A DNA stretch of 26,859 nucleotides from JBFMFH01 sp964481395 (GTDB lineage: Bacteria; Acidobacteriota; Vicinamibacteria; Vicinamibacterales; JAKQTR01), in the NCBI GenBank assembly GCA_964481395.1, contig CAYZYG010000072.1:1-26859 (forward strand). Direction: 5' to 3'. Below, piece after piece: positions 14,933 through 23,436 of this stretch. The notes under the pieces were generated by a model that searched no databases, was not told the origin of the DNA, and saw only the letters and a list, made by a program, of their open reading frames with translations. The position numbers were made by a program, and so were the translations under genes. How positions within the stretch are numbered: position 1 is the first letter of the stretch; every line of letters begins with the position of its first letter.

Positions 14933-16174
14933 ATGCGAGACGCACTTGCCGCGTCGCTGATTGTGCTCGCCGTGGCCGCGCCGGCGCAAGTGCCGGGCAT
15001 CGAGGCCGCGCCCCTGCGCCTGTCGTTCATCGGCGCCGCGGGTGCGAGCCTGCCCAGCCAGACGGTGCAGGTTCGCCAGGTCGGCCGGTCGCCCGTTCAC
15101 TGGCAGGCGCAAGGCAGCGCCCCGTGGATCCTCCTCTCCACAACGTCCGGCTCGGGTGACGCGGCGTTGCAGATCGGCGTGGACGCACGCGCCCTTGCGC
15201 CGGGCAGGTACGAGGGACGCGTGACGCTGACCGGCCCCACCGGACCTCCCCCGGTCGTGGTGACCGTGGTGCTCCAGCTCCAGGGCCGCCGCGAGGGCTC
15301 GCGGGCCCGCGATTCGAGCGCCGCACTTTCCCTGTCGTCTCCGCCAGGTTCCCGGGAACCGGCGTCGAGCGAACTCGTGCTCGATTCAGCGGAAGGTGCG
15401 CCCTCGTCGTTCCGGGCCAAGCCCGATCAGCCGTGGCTGACGGTTGACCCGACATCGGGCAGCGTGCCCGCCCGCCTGGTGGTCGCAGCCCGGCCCCAAG
15501 GGCTGACGCCGGGCGAACATCGCGCGACGGTGATCCTGACGGACGAAGAGGGCGACCCCTGGCTGCGCGTTCCCGTCGTCTACACCGTCGCCCGCGAACG
15601 CGAAACGCTGTCGATCGCGGGAGACATGCTGCCACCGGCCACTCGCGGCCTCCCCTACGCCCAGGCGATCCCGATCGGAGGGGGCACGCCCCCGTACTCG
15701 ATCCGCATCGTCGAGGGCCGGCTGCCTCAAGGACTCGTGCTCGCGGGCGGCGCGATCTCCGGCGTGACGCGGTTCTCCGGCAGCTACCCGCTGGTCGTCG
15801 CGGTCAGCGACGCTTCGACCCCTCCCGTCACGGTGACCCAGCCGCTCCTCCTGCAGGTCATCGTCCTCTATCAGGACACCGCGCTCGTCGTGTCGCCGCC
15901 GAGTCTGACGCTGACCGTCGGGGCGAATCAGCGTTCGCCAGGAGCGCGCCTCGCGATTGGCAGCGGGCGGCAGCCCCTCGCCTGGAGGGCTGAAACCGAC
16001 GCGGCGTGGCTGCGGCTCACGCCGGATCGAGGCATGTCGCCAGGTCTGCTGCAACTCGATATCGATTCGGCCGCCCTGAAGCCGGGAACGTACGCGGCAA
16101 CGGTCACCGTGACCATGGCGGGCGCGCCGAACAGCCCGGCACGGATTCCGGTGCAGGTGGAGATCAGGCGGTAG
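14933..16174 (+). CDS. Secreted BACON-domain and putative-Ig repeat protein
   Basis: 413 residues. Residues 1-18 look like a short signal peptide ending near APAQ. Three similar modules follow at about 25-118, 125-225 and 320-413. Each has a Trp-containing PW[IL]xLxxxSG or AWLRLTPDRG element and a later LxPGxYxxxVTLT element, the hallmark of BACON-like beta-sandwich domains. Between the second and third, residues 230-310 have GLPYAQAIPIGGGTPPYSI, LPQGLVL and GAISGVTRFSGSYPL, typical of a putative-Ig (He_PIG) domain. Such proteins usually bind carbohydrate or other surface ligands; no enzyme domain is present. The stop codon abuts a heptad-repeat array. The start is next to a perfect inverted repeat and has no clear ribosome site. 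Confidence 0.82.
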   Translation: MRDALAASLIVLAVAAPAQVPGIEAAPLRLSFIGAAGASLPSQTVQVRQVGRSPVHWQAQGSAPWILLSTTSGSGDAALQIGVDARALAPGRYEGRVTLTGPTGPPPVVVTVVLQLQGRREGSRARDSSAALSLSSPPGSREPASSELVLDSAEGAPSSFRAKPDQPWLTVDPTSGSVPARLVVAARPQGLTPGEHRATVILTDEEGDPWLRVPVVYTVARERETLSIAGDMLPPATRGLPYAQAIPIGGGTPPYSIRIVEGRLPQGLVLAGGAISGVTRFSGSYPLVVAVSDASTPPVTVTQPLLLQVIVLYQDTALVVSPPSLTLTVGANQRSPGARLAIGSGRQPLAWRAETDAAWLRLTPDRGMSPGLLQLDIDSAALKPGTYAATVTVTMAGAPNSPARIPVQVEIRR

Positions 16175-16240
16175 GCGACAGGCGACGGGCGACAGGGGAA
16201 GTGCCCGGCGACAGGGGACAGCGGGGATCAGGGATCAGGG
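16173..16240. repeat. Seven-base tandem repeat array 3
   Basis: Units AGGCGAC twice, GGGCGAC and AGGGGAA, then GCGACAG and GGGACAG, ending with two GGGATCA units. It begins inside the stop codon of the BACON gene (TAG, 16172-16174) and fills the convergent gap to the DnaJ-like gene. Confidence 0.82.
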
Positions 16241-16241
16241 T

Positions 16242-16859
16242 CTATCGGACGCAGATGCGCAGCTCGACAGGGGTCGCCGGCGCACCGGCGCCCGTCAGCG
16301 TGAAGGCCACATGCTCGCCGCCCCGCAGCCCCGGAGGCAGCGCGATCGTGACATGGTGCCTCACGGTGTGCTCGCCCAGGCCGGCGCACCGCCCACAGGT
16401 ATCGAGCCAGCATTCGCCGCTGCCGCCGCAGCGCGGACAGATGGCCCGCACCGGCACGGCCAGCGGCACTCTCACCCCGTGCAGCGCCTCGTCCCGGGAA
16501 AGTTCGATCTCGGCCCGGACGGGAACCGGACGCTCGGCCTGATCGACGAACGCCCACCAGACCCGATCGAACAGGGAGGACACAGACGGGAAGTCGATCG
16601 CGATCTCGTCACCGCACGAGACGCGGTCGGCCCGCTCCCTCTTGTCCGCCTCCAACAACCGGCGGTCGTAGTCGCGCCGCCGCGCTTCGTCGCTCAGCAG
16701 TTCGTACGCCTCGCACACGGAGCGGAACGCCACGGGATCCGCCGATGGCGAGACGTCGGGATGGTGACGGCGAGCCAGGCGCCGGTACGCGCGGCGGATA
16801 TCGGCCGCAGAAGCATCCGGCAACACGCCGAGCACGTCGTAGTGAGTGCGTTTCGACAC
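16242..16859 (-). CDS. Short DnaJ-like co-chaperone (J domain plus one zinc half-site)
   Basis: 205 residues. Residues 1-65 are a J domain with the HPD motif at 33-35, which activates DnaK-type ATPases. A linker (70-110) leads to a truncated DnaJ C-terminal domain. The zinc region has only two of the usual four CxxCxGxG motifs, C141/C144 (CPRCGGSG) and C155/C158 (CGRCAGLG), enough for one zinc site. Full DnaJ is about 370 residues. I chose GTG 16859: the longer TTG start at 16898 falls exactly on the -35 box of the promoter that drives the gene. The -10 box ends 10 nt before the GTG, so the leader is nearly absent. No dnaK is nearby. The partner chaperone is unknown. Confidence 0.85.
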   Translation of the reverse strand: MSKRTHYDVLGVLPDASAADIRRAYRRLARRHHPDVSPSADPVAFRSVCEAYELLSDEARRRDYDRRLLEADKRERADRVSCGDEIAIDFPSVSSLFDRVWWAFVDQAERPVPVRAEIELSRDEALHGVRVPLAVPVRAICPRCGGSGECWLDTCGRCAGLGEHTVRHHVTIALPPGLRGGEHVAFTLTGAGAPATPVELRICVR

Positions 16860-16869
16860 CGCACCCGGT

Positions 16870-16898
16870 ACGATAAAAACGCCACTCGAGCCTGTCAA
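16870..16898 (-). promoter_or_regulatory. Promoter of the DnaJ-like gene
   Basis: TTGACA (16898-16893) and TATCGT (16875-16870) are 17 bp apart. The predicted start of transcription is at about 16862, only about 3 nt before the GTG codon. Confidence 0.75.
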
Positions 16899-16967
16899 GA
16901 AGAGGGGGAACCTGCGCGGGCCGGGCGGGACGGAAACGATCGGTCCAGGGGCGCCAGCCCCCGGTTG

Positions 16968-17189
16968 TCAGCGGGCCCCGAGCACGAGGAGGATTTCGCG
17001 GCGGACGTCCTCGTCGAAATCTCCGAAGCTGAGCGTCGCTTCGCACTCGTCGCACAGGACCTCGAAGACCGCCGGCCGGTTCTCTTCGGCCACCTCGACG
17101 CGGGCGCCTTCGACGTGCACGACGTGCATCTGCAGGGTCTTCACCAGGAAGCTGCGGGCGTTCCCGCAGCTCGGACACGTAATAGCCAT
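16968..17189 (-). CDS. CPXCG-motif zinc-ribbon protein
   Basis: 73 residues with a zinc ribbon formed by C5/C8 (CPSCG) and C46/C49 (CDEC). Between them is a beta-rich stretch with an FLVKTLQMHVVHVEG strand pair, and the acidic C-terminal helix follows (FDEDVRREILLVLG). Small CPXCG cysteine-rich proteins are widespread and mostly uncharacterised. The ATG at 17189 has GAAGGAG 6 nt upstream. A 157-bp structured element begins 54 bp upstream, facing this gene in the same way as copy A faces rel. Confidence 0.8.
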   Translation of the reverse strand: MAITCPSCGNARSFLVKTLQMHVVHVEGARVEVAEENRPAVFEVLCDECEATLSFGDFDEDVRREILLVLGAR

Positions 17190-17242
17190 GATTCACTCCT
17201 TCGTCCCGTGCCGCGCCGGCGCGACGCGATCCGAGGCACCTC

Positions 17243-17399
17243 GACGTCGTGTCAGCCGACCTCTTCGCTGTCGAGCCGCGTCTTGCTCCGGCGTTCAAGA
17301 CGTCTCACCCCGCCAGAGGCGGGTCACACTCAACACCGCGTTTCTCGTTGGGCTGCGCCACCGCCCCAGGCTCGAGGGTCCGAGGCGCCGCCTCGCTAG
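17243..17399 (-). repeat. 157-bp structured element, copy B
   Basis: Same length and same ends as copy A (601-757). The 63-nt arm (17243-17305) again pairs end to end: GACGTC with GACGTC, the same T/C mismatch, then TTG...GCCG against CGGC...CA, while the middle of the stem and the loop have diverged. The adjacent hairpin keeps its form with different bases (CCCGCC, loop AGA, GGCGGG). The rest of 17190-17527 holds no ORF that I can support. Confidence 0.7.
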
Positions 17400-17527
17400 G
17401 ATTGTATGGAATGCCATCAACCCGAGGCAATGACGATCTTTCCGCCGATCCTGCCGGCGCCCACGTAGGGTATAACAAGAGCAGACGCCGGGCCCTGGGC
17501 CCGCGCACAGCACACGGAGCGGGACGC

Positions 17528-17695
17528 ATGCCAACTGGATCGTACGACGTGAAGTCCGAGGAACGGGGCGGGCACTGGGTGGCCTGGGTTGTCAGAACGC
17601 CCGACGGCAGGCCCGATCGCTCGGTCCTCGTGGTCGGTCAGACCAGAGAAGAAGCCGAAGCGCGCGCCCGCGCCTGGGCCGACGGCCGGGTCTGA
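17528..17695 (+). CDS. Small alpha/beta protein (55 residues)
   Basis: 55 residues with a predicted beta-beta-beta-alpha layout: YDVKSEER, HWVAWVVR and RSVLVVG strands, then a helix TREEAEARARAWAD. The gene has GGAG 9 nt before the ATG and a possible -10 box TATAAC at 17471-17476. The ORF is open further upstream to 17249, but that part runs through repeat copy B, so I use the ATG with the ribosome site. I do not recognise a named family; the layout recalls small HicB-like or UPF0150-like single domains. No toxin partner is beside it. It resembles the 74-residue protein at 25221 in its ending (G-x-T-x-x-EA...W). Confidence 0.62.
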   Translation: MPTGSYDVKSEERGGHWVAWVVRTPDGRPDRSVLVVGQTREEAEARARAWADGRV

Positions 17696-17771
17696 CGGGA
17701 GACCGCCCCTGGCGGTCGCGAGGCCGCGCCTGAATCGACCGGTCGAGGCCAGGAACCGGCCGGCGCGTCGC

Positions 17772-20510
17772 TCACGGCTCCTCCTGGCACACCTCAAACG
17801 CGTGCTCGCGTCCGGATGCGGCGGTCCAGGTGACCCGGCAGTCAGACGTGCGTCCGGCACGCTCGATCGCCTCGCGGACGCCGGCAGGCAGTACGTCCCC
17901 GAGGCTTCCCCGGCGAGGCGAGAAACGGCCGCCCTCCAGCGACGCCGAGAGAACAACGCGGTCCCGGGCCCGGGTCACGGCGACGTAGAGCAGCCGTTTC
18001 GTCTCTTCCCGGTCCCGTGCCAGCGCATCATCGTCGAAAACAGCCTGGAAGTCCCCGACCGCGACGGCGTCCGGCGCCGGCTCGTCCGGCGCGATGCGAA
18101 TCGGGTCTCTCGGCGCGCCCGTCCCGCGCGAGAGGTTGACCAGGAACACGATCGGGAATTCGAGTCCCTTCGCGGCGTGCACGGTCATGAGGCTCACGGC
18201 ATCGATCGCATCGACGATGGCGTTTGCCTCGTCACCGGCGGACATACGTTCGAAATGCCCCGCCAGCCTGGCCATCGTCAGGTAGCCGCGGTTCTGCAGG
18301 CGACGCGCCAGCGCGCGAATCTTCTTCAGGTTCTCGCGCGCCTGCAGCCGGCGCGGCCCCTCGAGTTCGGCGGCGTATCCCGTCTCGGCCAGGATGCGGT
18401 CGAGCAGCTCGGCCGGAGGCACCCGATCCACCATCGGCACCCACGTGCCCAGACCCTTCCGCACCTGTGCGAACACGCGCGCGTCCTGGGCCTCGAGCGC
18501 CGAGGCCGCCTCCGGCAGGACCGGACCGGTCAGCGCACGGGCCACGCCGGGGGCGAGCCGCTGAATACCCGGATCCGACAGTCTGGCGATGCGGGAACGC
18601 AGCAGGGCGGCTGCCCGGAGGTTCGAGGCCGGGTCGGCCAGGAAGCGCACGAGCGCAACGACGTCGAGGATTTCGTCAGCATCGAAGAACCCCAGTCCCT
18701 TGTAGACGTACGTCGGTACGCCACGGGCGTCGATCGCCCGCTCGAACTCGCGGTGGCTCTCTCGCGTCCTGAAGAGCACGGCGATGTCGGCGGGATCGGC
18801 CGGCCGCCGGAGCCCCGTCTGGCGATCGCGCACGAGGACCGTGCCGACCAGGCGGGCGATCTCTGCGGCAACGCGGCGTGCCGTGCCGCGGACGCTCGAT
18901 CCCACTGCCAGCCCCAGCGCGATGTCGTCGCCATCGGAGGCCGCTGCCCCCTCCAGCGGGAAGCGGTCCGACGAATCGAACCTGAATGCATCGGCGCGGC
19001 CGGGAGCCTTCTCGATATCGGTGAACAGGTCGTTCGTGAAGGCCAGGAGCGGACGGACGGACCGGAAGCTGTGGGCGATGCTGAGACCGACATCGCCTTC
19101 CGGTCGAAGTCCGCTGACGAAGCCTGTGGCTTCACCCAGCACCGCCACCTCGGCGTCCCGGAACCCGTAGATCGACTGCTTGCGATCGCCGACCACGAAC
19201 AGCGTCGGCCTGAGGGGCATGTCCTGGTCGAGCCCCAGCCCCTCTCCCCACGTGCGGACGAGCATCTGCACCAGCTCCCACTGCGCCCGCGACGTGTCCT
19301 GGAATTCGTCGACGAGCAGGTGCTGGTACCGTGATTCGAGCAGGTACCGGCTGCGCCCGAACTCGGGCAACGTGTGGAGCAGGGCCCGGGCTCGGGCCAG
19401 CAGACCGGCGAAGTCGATGACGCCGCGCGCGTCGAGCGTGCGCTCGTACTGCTCCACCGCGACCGAGAACACGCGCCACACCGCGCGGGCCAGAATGCCG
19501 TTGAGATCGCGGCGCAGCCCCCGGACGAGATCCGCGACGAGCGGGGCCAGGCGCAATGCGTCGGCTCGATGTGCCCGGCGCGCCGCGGCTCCGGGATAGT
19601 CGTCCGCGCGATAGGCGTCGCGCTGTCGCACCTCGCCGGACCGCGTGAACAGGTACTCCTCCAGCCGGACGACCAGCGCCCTCAGCCGGCCGGCGTTTCC
19701 ACCGTGCCACGATCCGCGGCTCGCCGACGCCAGGGCCCGGACCTCGGCTGCGAGCACCGCGTAGCGGGGATGCGCCACCGGACCGCTGTCGAGAAAACGG
19801 TCCAGCCCGCCCCCCGCGCCGTCCAGCACGTCCCTCAGCCGCCGCGCGCAGAGCGCGCAGGCGCCATCCACGCTCGAGTCCCTCGGCGTGGCGCGAAGCA
19901 CCCGGTTCAGCGCACCTGCCGCAACGAGCCGCCGATCGAGCAGGGCCGCCAGGCCGTCGCGGAGCCGAGGCTCTCCGAGGTGCGAAAACAGCAAGGCGAT
20001 GTCGCTGTCGCGCAGCGCCAGGCTCCGGCAAATCCTCATCGCGCGGTCGAGGGTCTCGTCTGCGATCCGCGGCAGCGCCGTCTCGTCCGCCACGTCGAAG
20101 CCGGGATCCACGTCAGCCTCGAGGGGAAACTCCTGCAGGAGCGCCAGGCAGAACGCGTCGATCGTGCTGATCGTCACGTCCCCCAGGCGCTCGCCAGCGG
20201 CCCGTCGATCCGCCGCGTCCAGCAGATGTCCGGCCTCCTCCCGCATGCGCGCGACGATGCGCTGCCGCATTTCGGCGGCGGCCTTGCGCGTGAACGTGAT
20301 CGCCAGGATGTTCGCCGGATCGACCCCGGCGGCGGTCAGCCGCACGTAGCGATCGACCAGCACGCGCGTCTTGCCGGTTCCGGCCGACGCCTCGAGCACG
20401 ATGTTGCGCCGGGGATCGACGGCCGTCTCGCGCGCAGCCCAGTCGGCCAGAGCCGGCCGGCTGGCGTCCCGCCCGTCATCGCCGCCGGCCGGCGGGCGGT
20501 CACTCATCAT
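17772..20510 (-). CDS. addA: AddA-like UvrD/Rep-family helicase without a nuclease domain
   Basis: 912-residue superfamily 1A helicase of double-strand-break processing complexes. Walker A ASAGTGKT is at 41-48 in the AddA/RecB style (RETAV...NIVLEASAGTGKT). Motif Ia is at LAITFTRKAAAEMRQRI (about 70). Motif II is LLVDEFQDT (about 410), motif III is VVGDRKQSIYGFRDAE (about 445), motif V is MTVHAAKGLEFPIVFLV (about 785) and motif VI is RLLYVAVTRARDRV (about 845). AddA proteins are usually about 1,200 residues with a C-terminal PD-(D/E)XK nuclease; here the protein ends about 65 residues after motif VI, and no nuclease motif is visible. The nuclease of the complex must then be the partner encoded just upstream, with which it overlaps by 11 nt. 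The start could be either of two adjacent ATGs. Confidence 0.9.
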   Translation of the reverse strand: MMSDRPPAGGDDGRDASRPALADWAARETAVDPRRNIVLEASAGTGKTRVLVDRYVRLTAAGVDPANILAITFTRKAAAEMRQRIVARMREEAGHLLDAADRRAAGERLGDVTISTIDAFCLALLQEFPLEADVDPGFDVADETALPRIADETLDRAMRICRSLALRDSDIALLFSHLGEPRLRDGLAALLDRRLVAAGALNRVLRATPRDSSVDGACALCARRLRDVLDGAGGGLDRFLDSGPVAHPRYAVLAAEVRALASASRGSWHGGNAGRLRALVVRLEEYLFTRSGEVRQRDAYRADDYPGAAARRAHRADALRLAPLVADLVRGLRRDLNGILARAVWRVFSVAVEQYERTLDARGVIDFAGLLARARALLHTLPEFGRSRYLLESRYQHLLVDEFQDTSRAQWELVQMLVRTWGEGLGLDQDMPLRPTLFVVGDRKQSIYGFRDAEVAVLGEATGFVSGLRPEGDVGLSIAHSFRSVRPLLAFTNDLFTDIEKAPGRADAFRFDSSDRFPLEGAAASDGDDIALGLAVGSSVRGTARRVAAEIARLVGTVLVRDRQTGLRRPADPADIAVLFRTRESHREFERAIDARGVPTYVYKGLGFFDADEILDVVALVRFLADPASNLRAAALLRSRIARLSDPGIQRLAPGVARALTGPVLPEAASALEAQDARVFAQVRKGLGTWVPMVDRVPPAELLDRILAETGYAAELEGPRRLQARENLKKIRALARRLQNRGYLTMARLAGHFERMSAGDEANAIVDAIDAVSLMTVHAAKGLEFPIVFLVNLSRGTGAPRDPIRIAPDEPAPDAVAVGDFQAVFDDDALARDREETKRLLYVAVTRARDRVVLSASLEGGRFSPRRGSLGDVLPAGVREAIERAGRTSDCRVTWTAASGREHAFEVCQEEP

Positions 20511-23436
20511 CGACGTAGTCCTTGCGGCAGACGCCCGCGTACGCGCACGTCGCGCACAGGCGCCGCGTCACGGGTCTGGGCGGGAACAGACCCTGCTCGA
20601 TCCCCTCGACGGCGGCCACGAACCGGCCCTCGGCCGCAGCCAGGTCTGCGTCGAGCGATCGGGCCTGGCGCGACGCGGGATGGACGTGGGGCGGCCGGCC
20701 GAAGGTGACGTAGGCGGCGTCAGCCGGCCGCCAGTCGCGCCCCCGGTACCCGACCAGCCTCGCGCGGGCTGCCGCCGCGTAGGCTGCGAGCTGGATGGAG
20801 CGGCCGGCAGCCGGGGCGCGACGGAGCTTGTAGTCCACCAGCCTGAAGGTCCCCCCGCCGAGCAGATCGATGCGATCCGCCCGCGCCTTCAACTCGATCC
20901 TCCGCGTGCGATCGCCGGACCGCAGAACCGTTTCACCGTCGAGCGGGAACTCGAGCAGCCGCTCAACGACCTCGGCCGGTCGTTCGATCTCATGCTGAAA
21001 GACGATGTCGCCAGCGCCGACGTCCAGTGGTGAGCCGAGCAGCCCCACCCGCTGCCATGCCGCGTCAGCAGGCGCAAGCCCCGCCACGGCCTCCCCGACG
21101 ACCGCCTCGAACAGGGATCGGGCATCGGCGAGGTTCTCAGGGGTGATGGCTCCGCAGCCTGCGCGCTGCCACGCGTCGAAGAACCGCTGGAGCACCTCGT
21201 GCGTCGCCTGGCCGAGGCCCCGCGGTCCGATCGATTCCTCGTCGGCGGGCTCCTCGCCCAGGCGAAGCACGTCGGCCGCGAAGTACTTGAACGGGCAGTC
21301 GAGGTAGCGATCGATCGCACTCACTCGGTACGACGGCCGCGCAGCCCCGCCGGTCCGGCCGTGGTAGCGCGGATCCTCCGGCGGCGTCCGTGTCGGGCGC
21401 AGCTCCCGCCAGGCGGCGTCCGCCTCAGGAAGCCAGACGACAGGCGCGCCTTCGGGGTCGTGACATCCCTGTCGCCGCTCTCCCGTGGCCGGCTCCTCGA
21501 TGTCCGTCGCCAGGTTCATGTCGCGGAGATCGTCGAGCAGCATGGAAGACTCGACGATGGCGTCGTGTTCGAGCAGGAAGGCCGACACGGACACCCGTGA
21601 AGCCGCCAGACCGATCAGATCCTCGAACTCGGCCCGCACCTCGGCCCGGAAGTCGGCGTCGTCCGGCCATCCGAGGTGCTTCAGAAACGCCGAGGGAAAG
21701 AAGATGTTGCGCCGGCGGCGGTCCGGCCAGTCCGTCCGGACGAGCCCGACAAGGAAGAGCCTGTCGAGATCGGCGAACCGGGCCGCCGCGGCGTCGAGCA
21801 CCAGAACGCCGTCGCCCCCGACACGTGGTGAGAAGGTCTGCTGCTCGATGACCCGGCGGATGCGCGATGCCGTGTCGGCAAAGGCGCACCGACCTTCGTG
21901 CCAGGTCCTGTAGGCGTCATCCAGCGCCAGGAGCGTTTGCCGTACAGCGGCGCGCGCACGCACGTGCCGCTCGTCCCTCGCCACATCCGGGGCCGGCGTC
22001 ACCTCGAAGCGATCCAGGAATCGCAGAAGCGCCGTCACGTGCGCGGACGGGTGCACCTCTCCGGCCACGGGCGCCAGGGCGCGGGCGACATCCACCGCCG
22101 CCTGCGCCGCAGTGGCGAGGCTCGCAGACCCCGCCTCGCCCGATGCGTCCGCTTCGACCCATGTCCCGGCCAGGGCGATCAGCCTCTCGGCCTCTCCAAG
22201 GTAGCGGGCCTCGGAAAGCGCGCGGTCAAGGCTGGCCGCTGCATGGGGCGGCACCGGGCGCCCTCCAGCAGCGCAGGCGAAGTGGGGAGACCTGAGCACG
22301 GCCAGCAGCGCCTCGCGGCGGAACCCCTCCTCCACGCAGGCGATCACGACGTCCAACGCGGCGGCGTACGGCTCCGCCGCAAGCGGCAGCGCATCGAAGG
22401 CGTCGTAGGGCTGGCCTGTCGCCTCGAAGACCCGCGCTGTCAGGTACACGTACGGCAGCGGCCGACGGAACACGATTCCGGCCCGTTCGGCGCCCGCGCT
22501 GCCGCGCCGCGCCGCCCTCGTGACGAGCCCGGCCACCGACGCGACCTCCTCCTCCCGGTCGCGGTACAGCATGTACACACGATTGGGACTGTCGGCGCTC
22601 ACGGTCAGGACAGGCATCCTGGTTGGAGGAGCCGGATCCAGCTCCTCGGCCATCTCCGGCAGCCATCGCCGCAATCTGGGCAGGAGGCCTGCAGCCAGGC
22701 GTGCGTCCGTGGCCACGACGTCGACGCGCTCGAGCCCGTTGAGGCGGGTGAGCAGATCGAAGTCGGCAGGCCAGAGCCCCCCGGTGTCGAACGTCGAGTC
22801 CCCGACCGCCACGATGACGTGCCGAAACGGCGAGGCGGGCGACGCCAGCACCCGTTCCCGTGCACGGTGCTCGTCCATCCGGCCTGCGCCGGCGAGGCGC
22901 GACTCGTACCGGCGGAACGCCTCGGCGAGGAACTGGGCCTGCTCGAAGAGGCGCGCGGCACCGCCATCGGTTTCGACGTCCGGCGCGAAGACCTCACCGG
23001 CCACGCGGTCCAGGTCACCGTGACTCCGTCCGTGGCGCCTCATGGCGTCGTAGAACGCGAGCATGTCCGACACGAGTCCTGGCCGCAGGCGGAAAGGTGG
23101 CGCGAATCCCGCTTCCCGCGCGTCCCGCGCCGAGGCCTCGAGGAGAATCTCCCGCTCGTGAGCCGCGAGCAGTGGAGGAACGCCGCCCCAGCGGCACAGG
23201 CGCTCGAACCACTCCTCCCTCGTCAGCAACTCCGGCGCGATCGCAACGGGACTGGACGGCAGCGGGACGCGCGCGATGGCCCGGCCGAGCTGTTCGGCGG
23301 CGGACCGCGACGGGACGATCACGGCCGCCGGACGCGCATCGGGCGGCGCGGGCTCCCCGACGAGACGCTGGATTGCCCGGCGGAACGCCTGAAGACCGCG
23401 GACACGAATGAGACGCGTGGACCGCGGCGTGATCAC
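20500..23436 (-). CDS. addB: AddB-like PD-(D/E)XK nuclease with iron-sulfur cluster
   Basis: 978 residues. The N-terminal two thirds resembles an inactivated helicase: there is PSRSAAEQL where a Walker A loop would be, and no GKT. The C-terminal nuclease domain is intact. It has H746 (QATHEVL), D857 and D868-Y869-K870 (VDYK), then Q882 and Y886 (QLAAY). Four cysteines match an iron-sulfur staple: C714 (DCPFKYF), C961, C964 and C970. This is the layout of AddB-type subunits, which nick and degrade the 5'-ended strand during break repair. The GTG start overlaps the stop of the upstream gene as GTGA, and the end overlaps addA by 11 nt, so the three genes are translationally coupled. The name is by domain layout; sequence identity to known AddB is unknown. 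Confidence 0.87.
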   Translation of the reverse strand: MITPRSTRLIRVRGLQAFRRAIQRLVGEPAPPDARPAAVIVPSRSAAEQLGRAIARVPLPSSPVAIAPELLTREEWFERLCRWGGVPPLLAAHEREILLEASARDAREAGFAPPFRLRPGLVSDMLAFYDAMRRHGRSHGDLDRVAGEVFAPDVETDGGAARLFEQAQFLAEAFRRYESRLAGAGRMDEHRARERVLASPASPFRHVIVAVGDSTFDTGGLWPADFDLLTRLNGLERVDVVATDARLAAGLLPRLRRWLPEMAEELDPAPPTRMPVLTVSADSPNRVYMLYRDREEEVASVAGLVTRAARRGSAGAERAGIVFRRPLPYVYLTARVFEATGQPYDAFDALPLAAEPYAAALDVVIACVEEGFRREALLAVLRSPHFACAAGGRPVPPHAAASLDRALSEARYLGEAERLIALAGTWVEADASGEAGSASLATAAQAAVDVARALAPVAGEVHPSAHVTALLRFLDRFEVTPAPDVARDERHVRARAAVRQTLLALDDAYRTWHEGRCAFADTASRIRRVIEQQTFSPRVGGDGVLVLDAAAARFADLDRLFLVGLVRTDWPDRRRRNIFFPSAFLKHLGWPDDADFRAEVRAEFEDLIGLAASRVSVSAFLLEHDAIVESSMLLDDLRDMNLATDIEEPATGERRQGCHDPEGAPVVWLPEADAAWRELRPTRTPPEDPRYHGRTGGAARPSYRVSAIDRYLDCPFKYFAADVLRLGEEPADEESIGPRGLGQATHEVLQRFFDAWQRAGCGAITPENLADARSLFEAVVGEAVAGLAPADAAWQRVGLLGSPLDVGAGDIVFQHEIERPAEVVERLLEFPLDGETVLRSGDRTRRIELKARADRIDLLGGGTFRLVDYKLRRAPAAGRSIQLAAYAAAARARLVGYRGRDWRPADAAYVTFGRPPHVHPASRQARSLDADLAAAEGRFVAAVEGIEQGLFPPRPVTRRLCATCAYAGVCRKDYVDDE

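Noticed and set aside
14860..15112. Upstream extension of the small membrane protein to 15112
   Set aside because: The extension is polar, overlaps the divergent BACON gene and its promoter region, and the hydrophobic protein begins naturally at ATG 14860.
17589..19334. 581-residue plus-strand ORF opposite addA
   Set aside because: Antisense to conserved helicase motifs and overlaps the end of the 55-residue gene out of frame.
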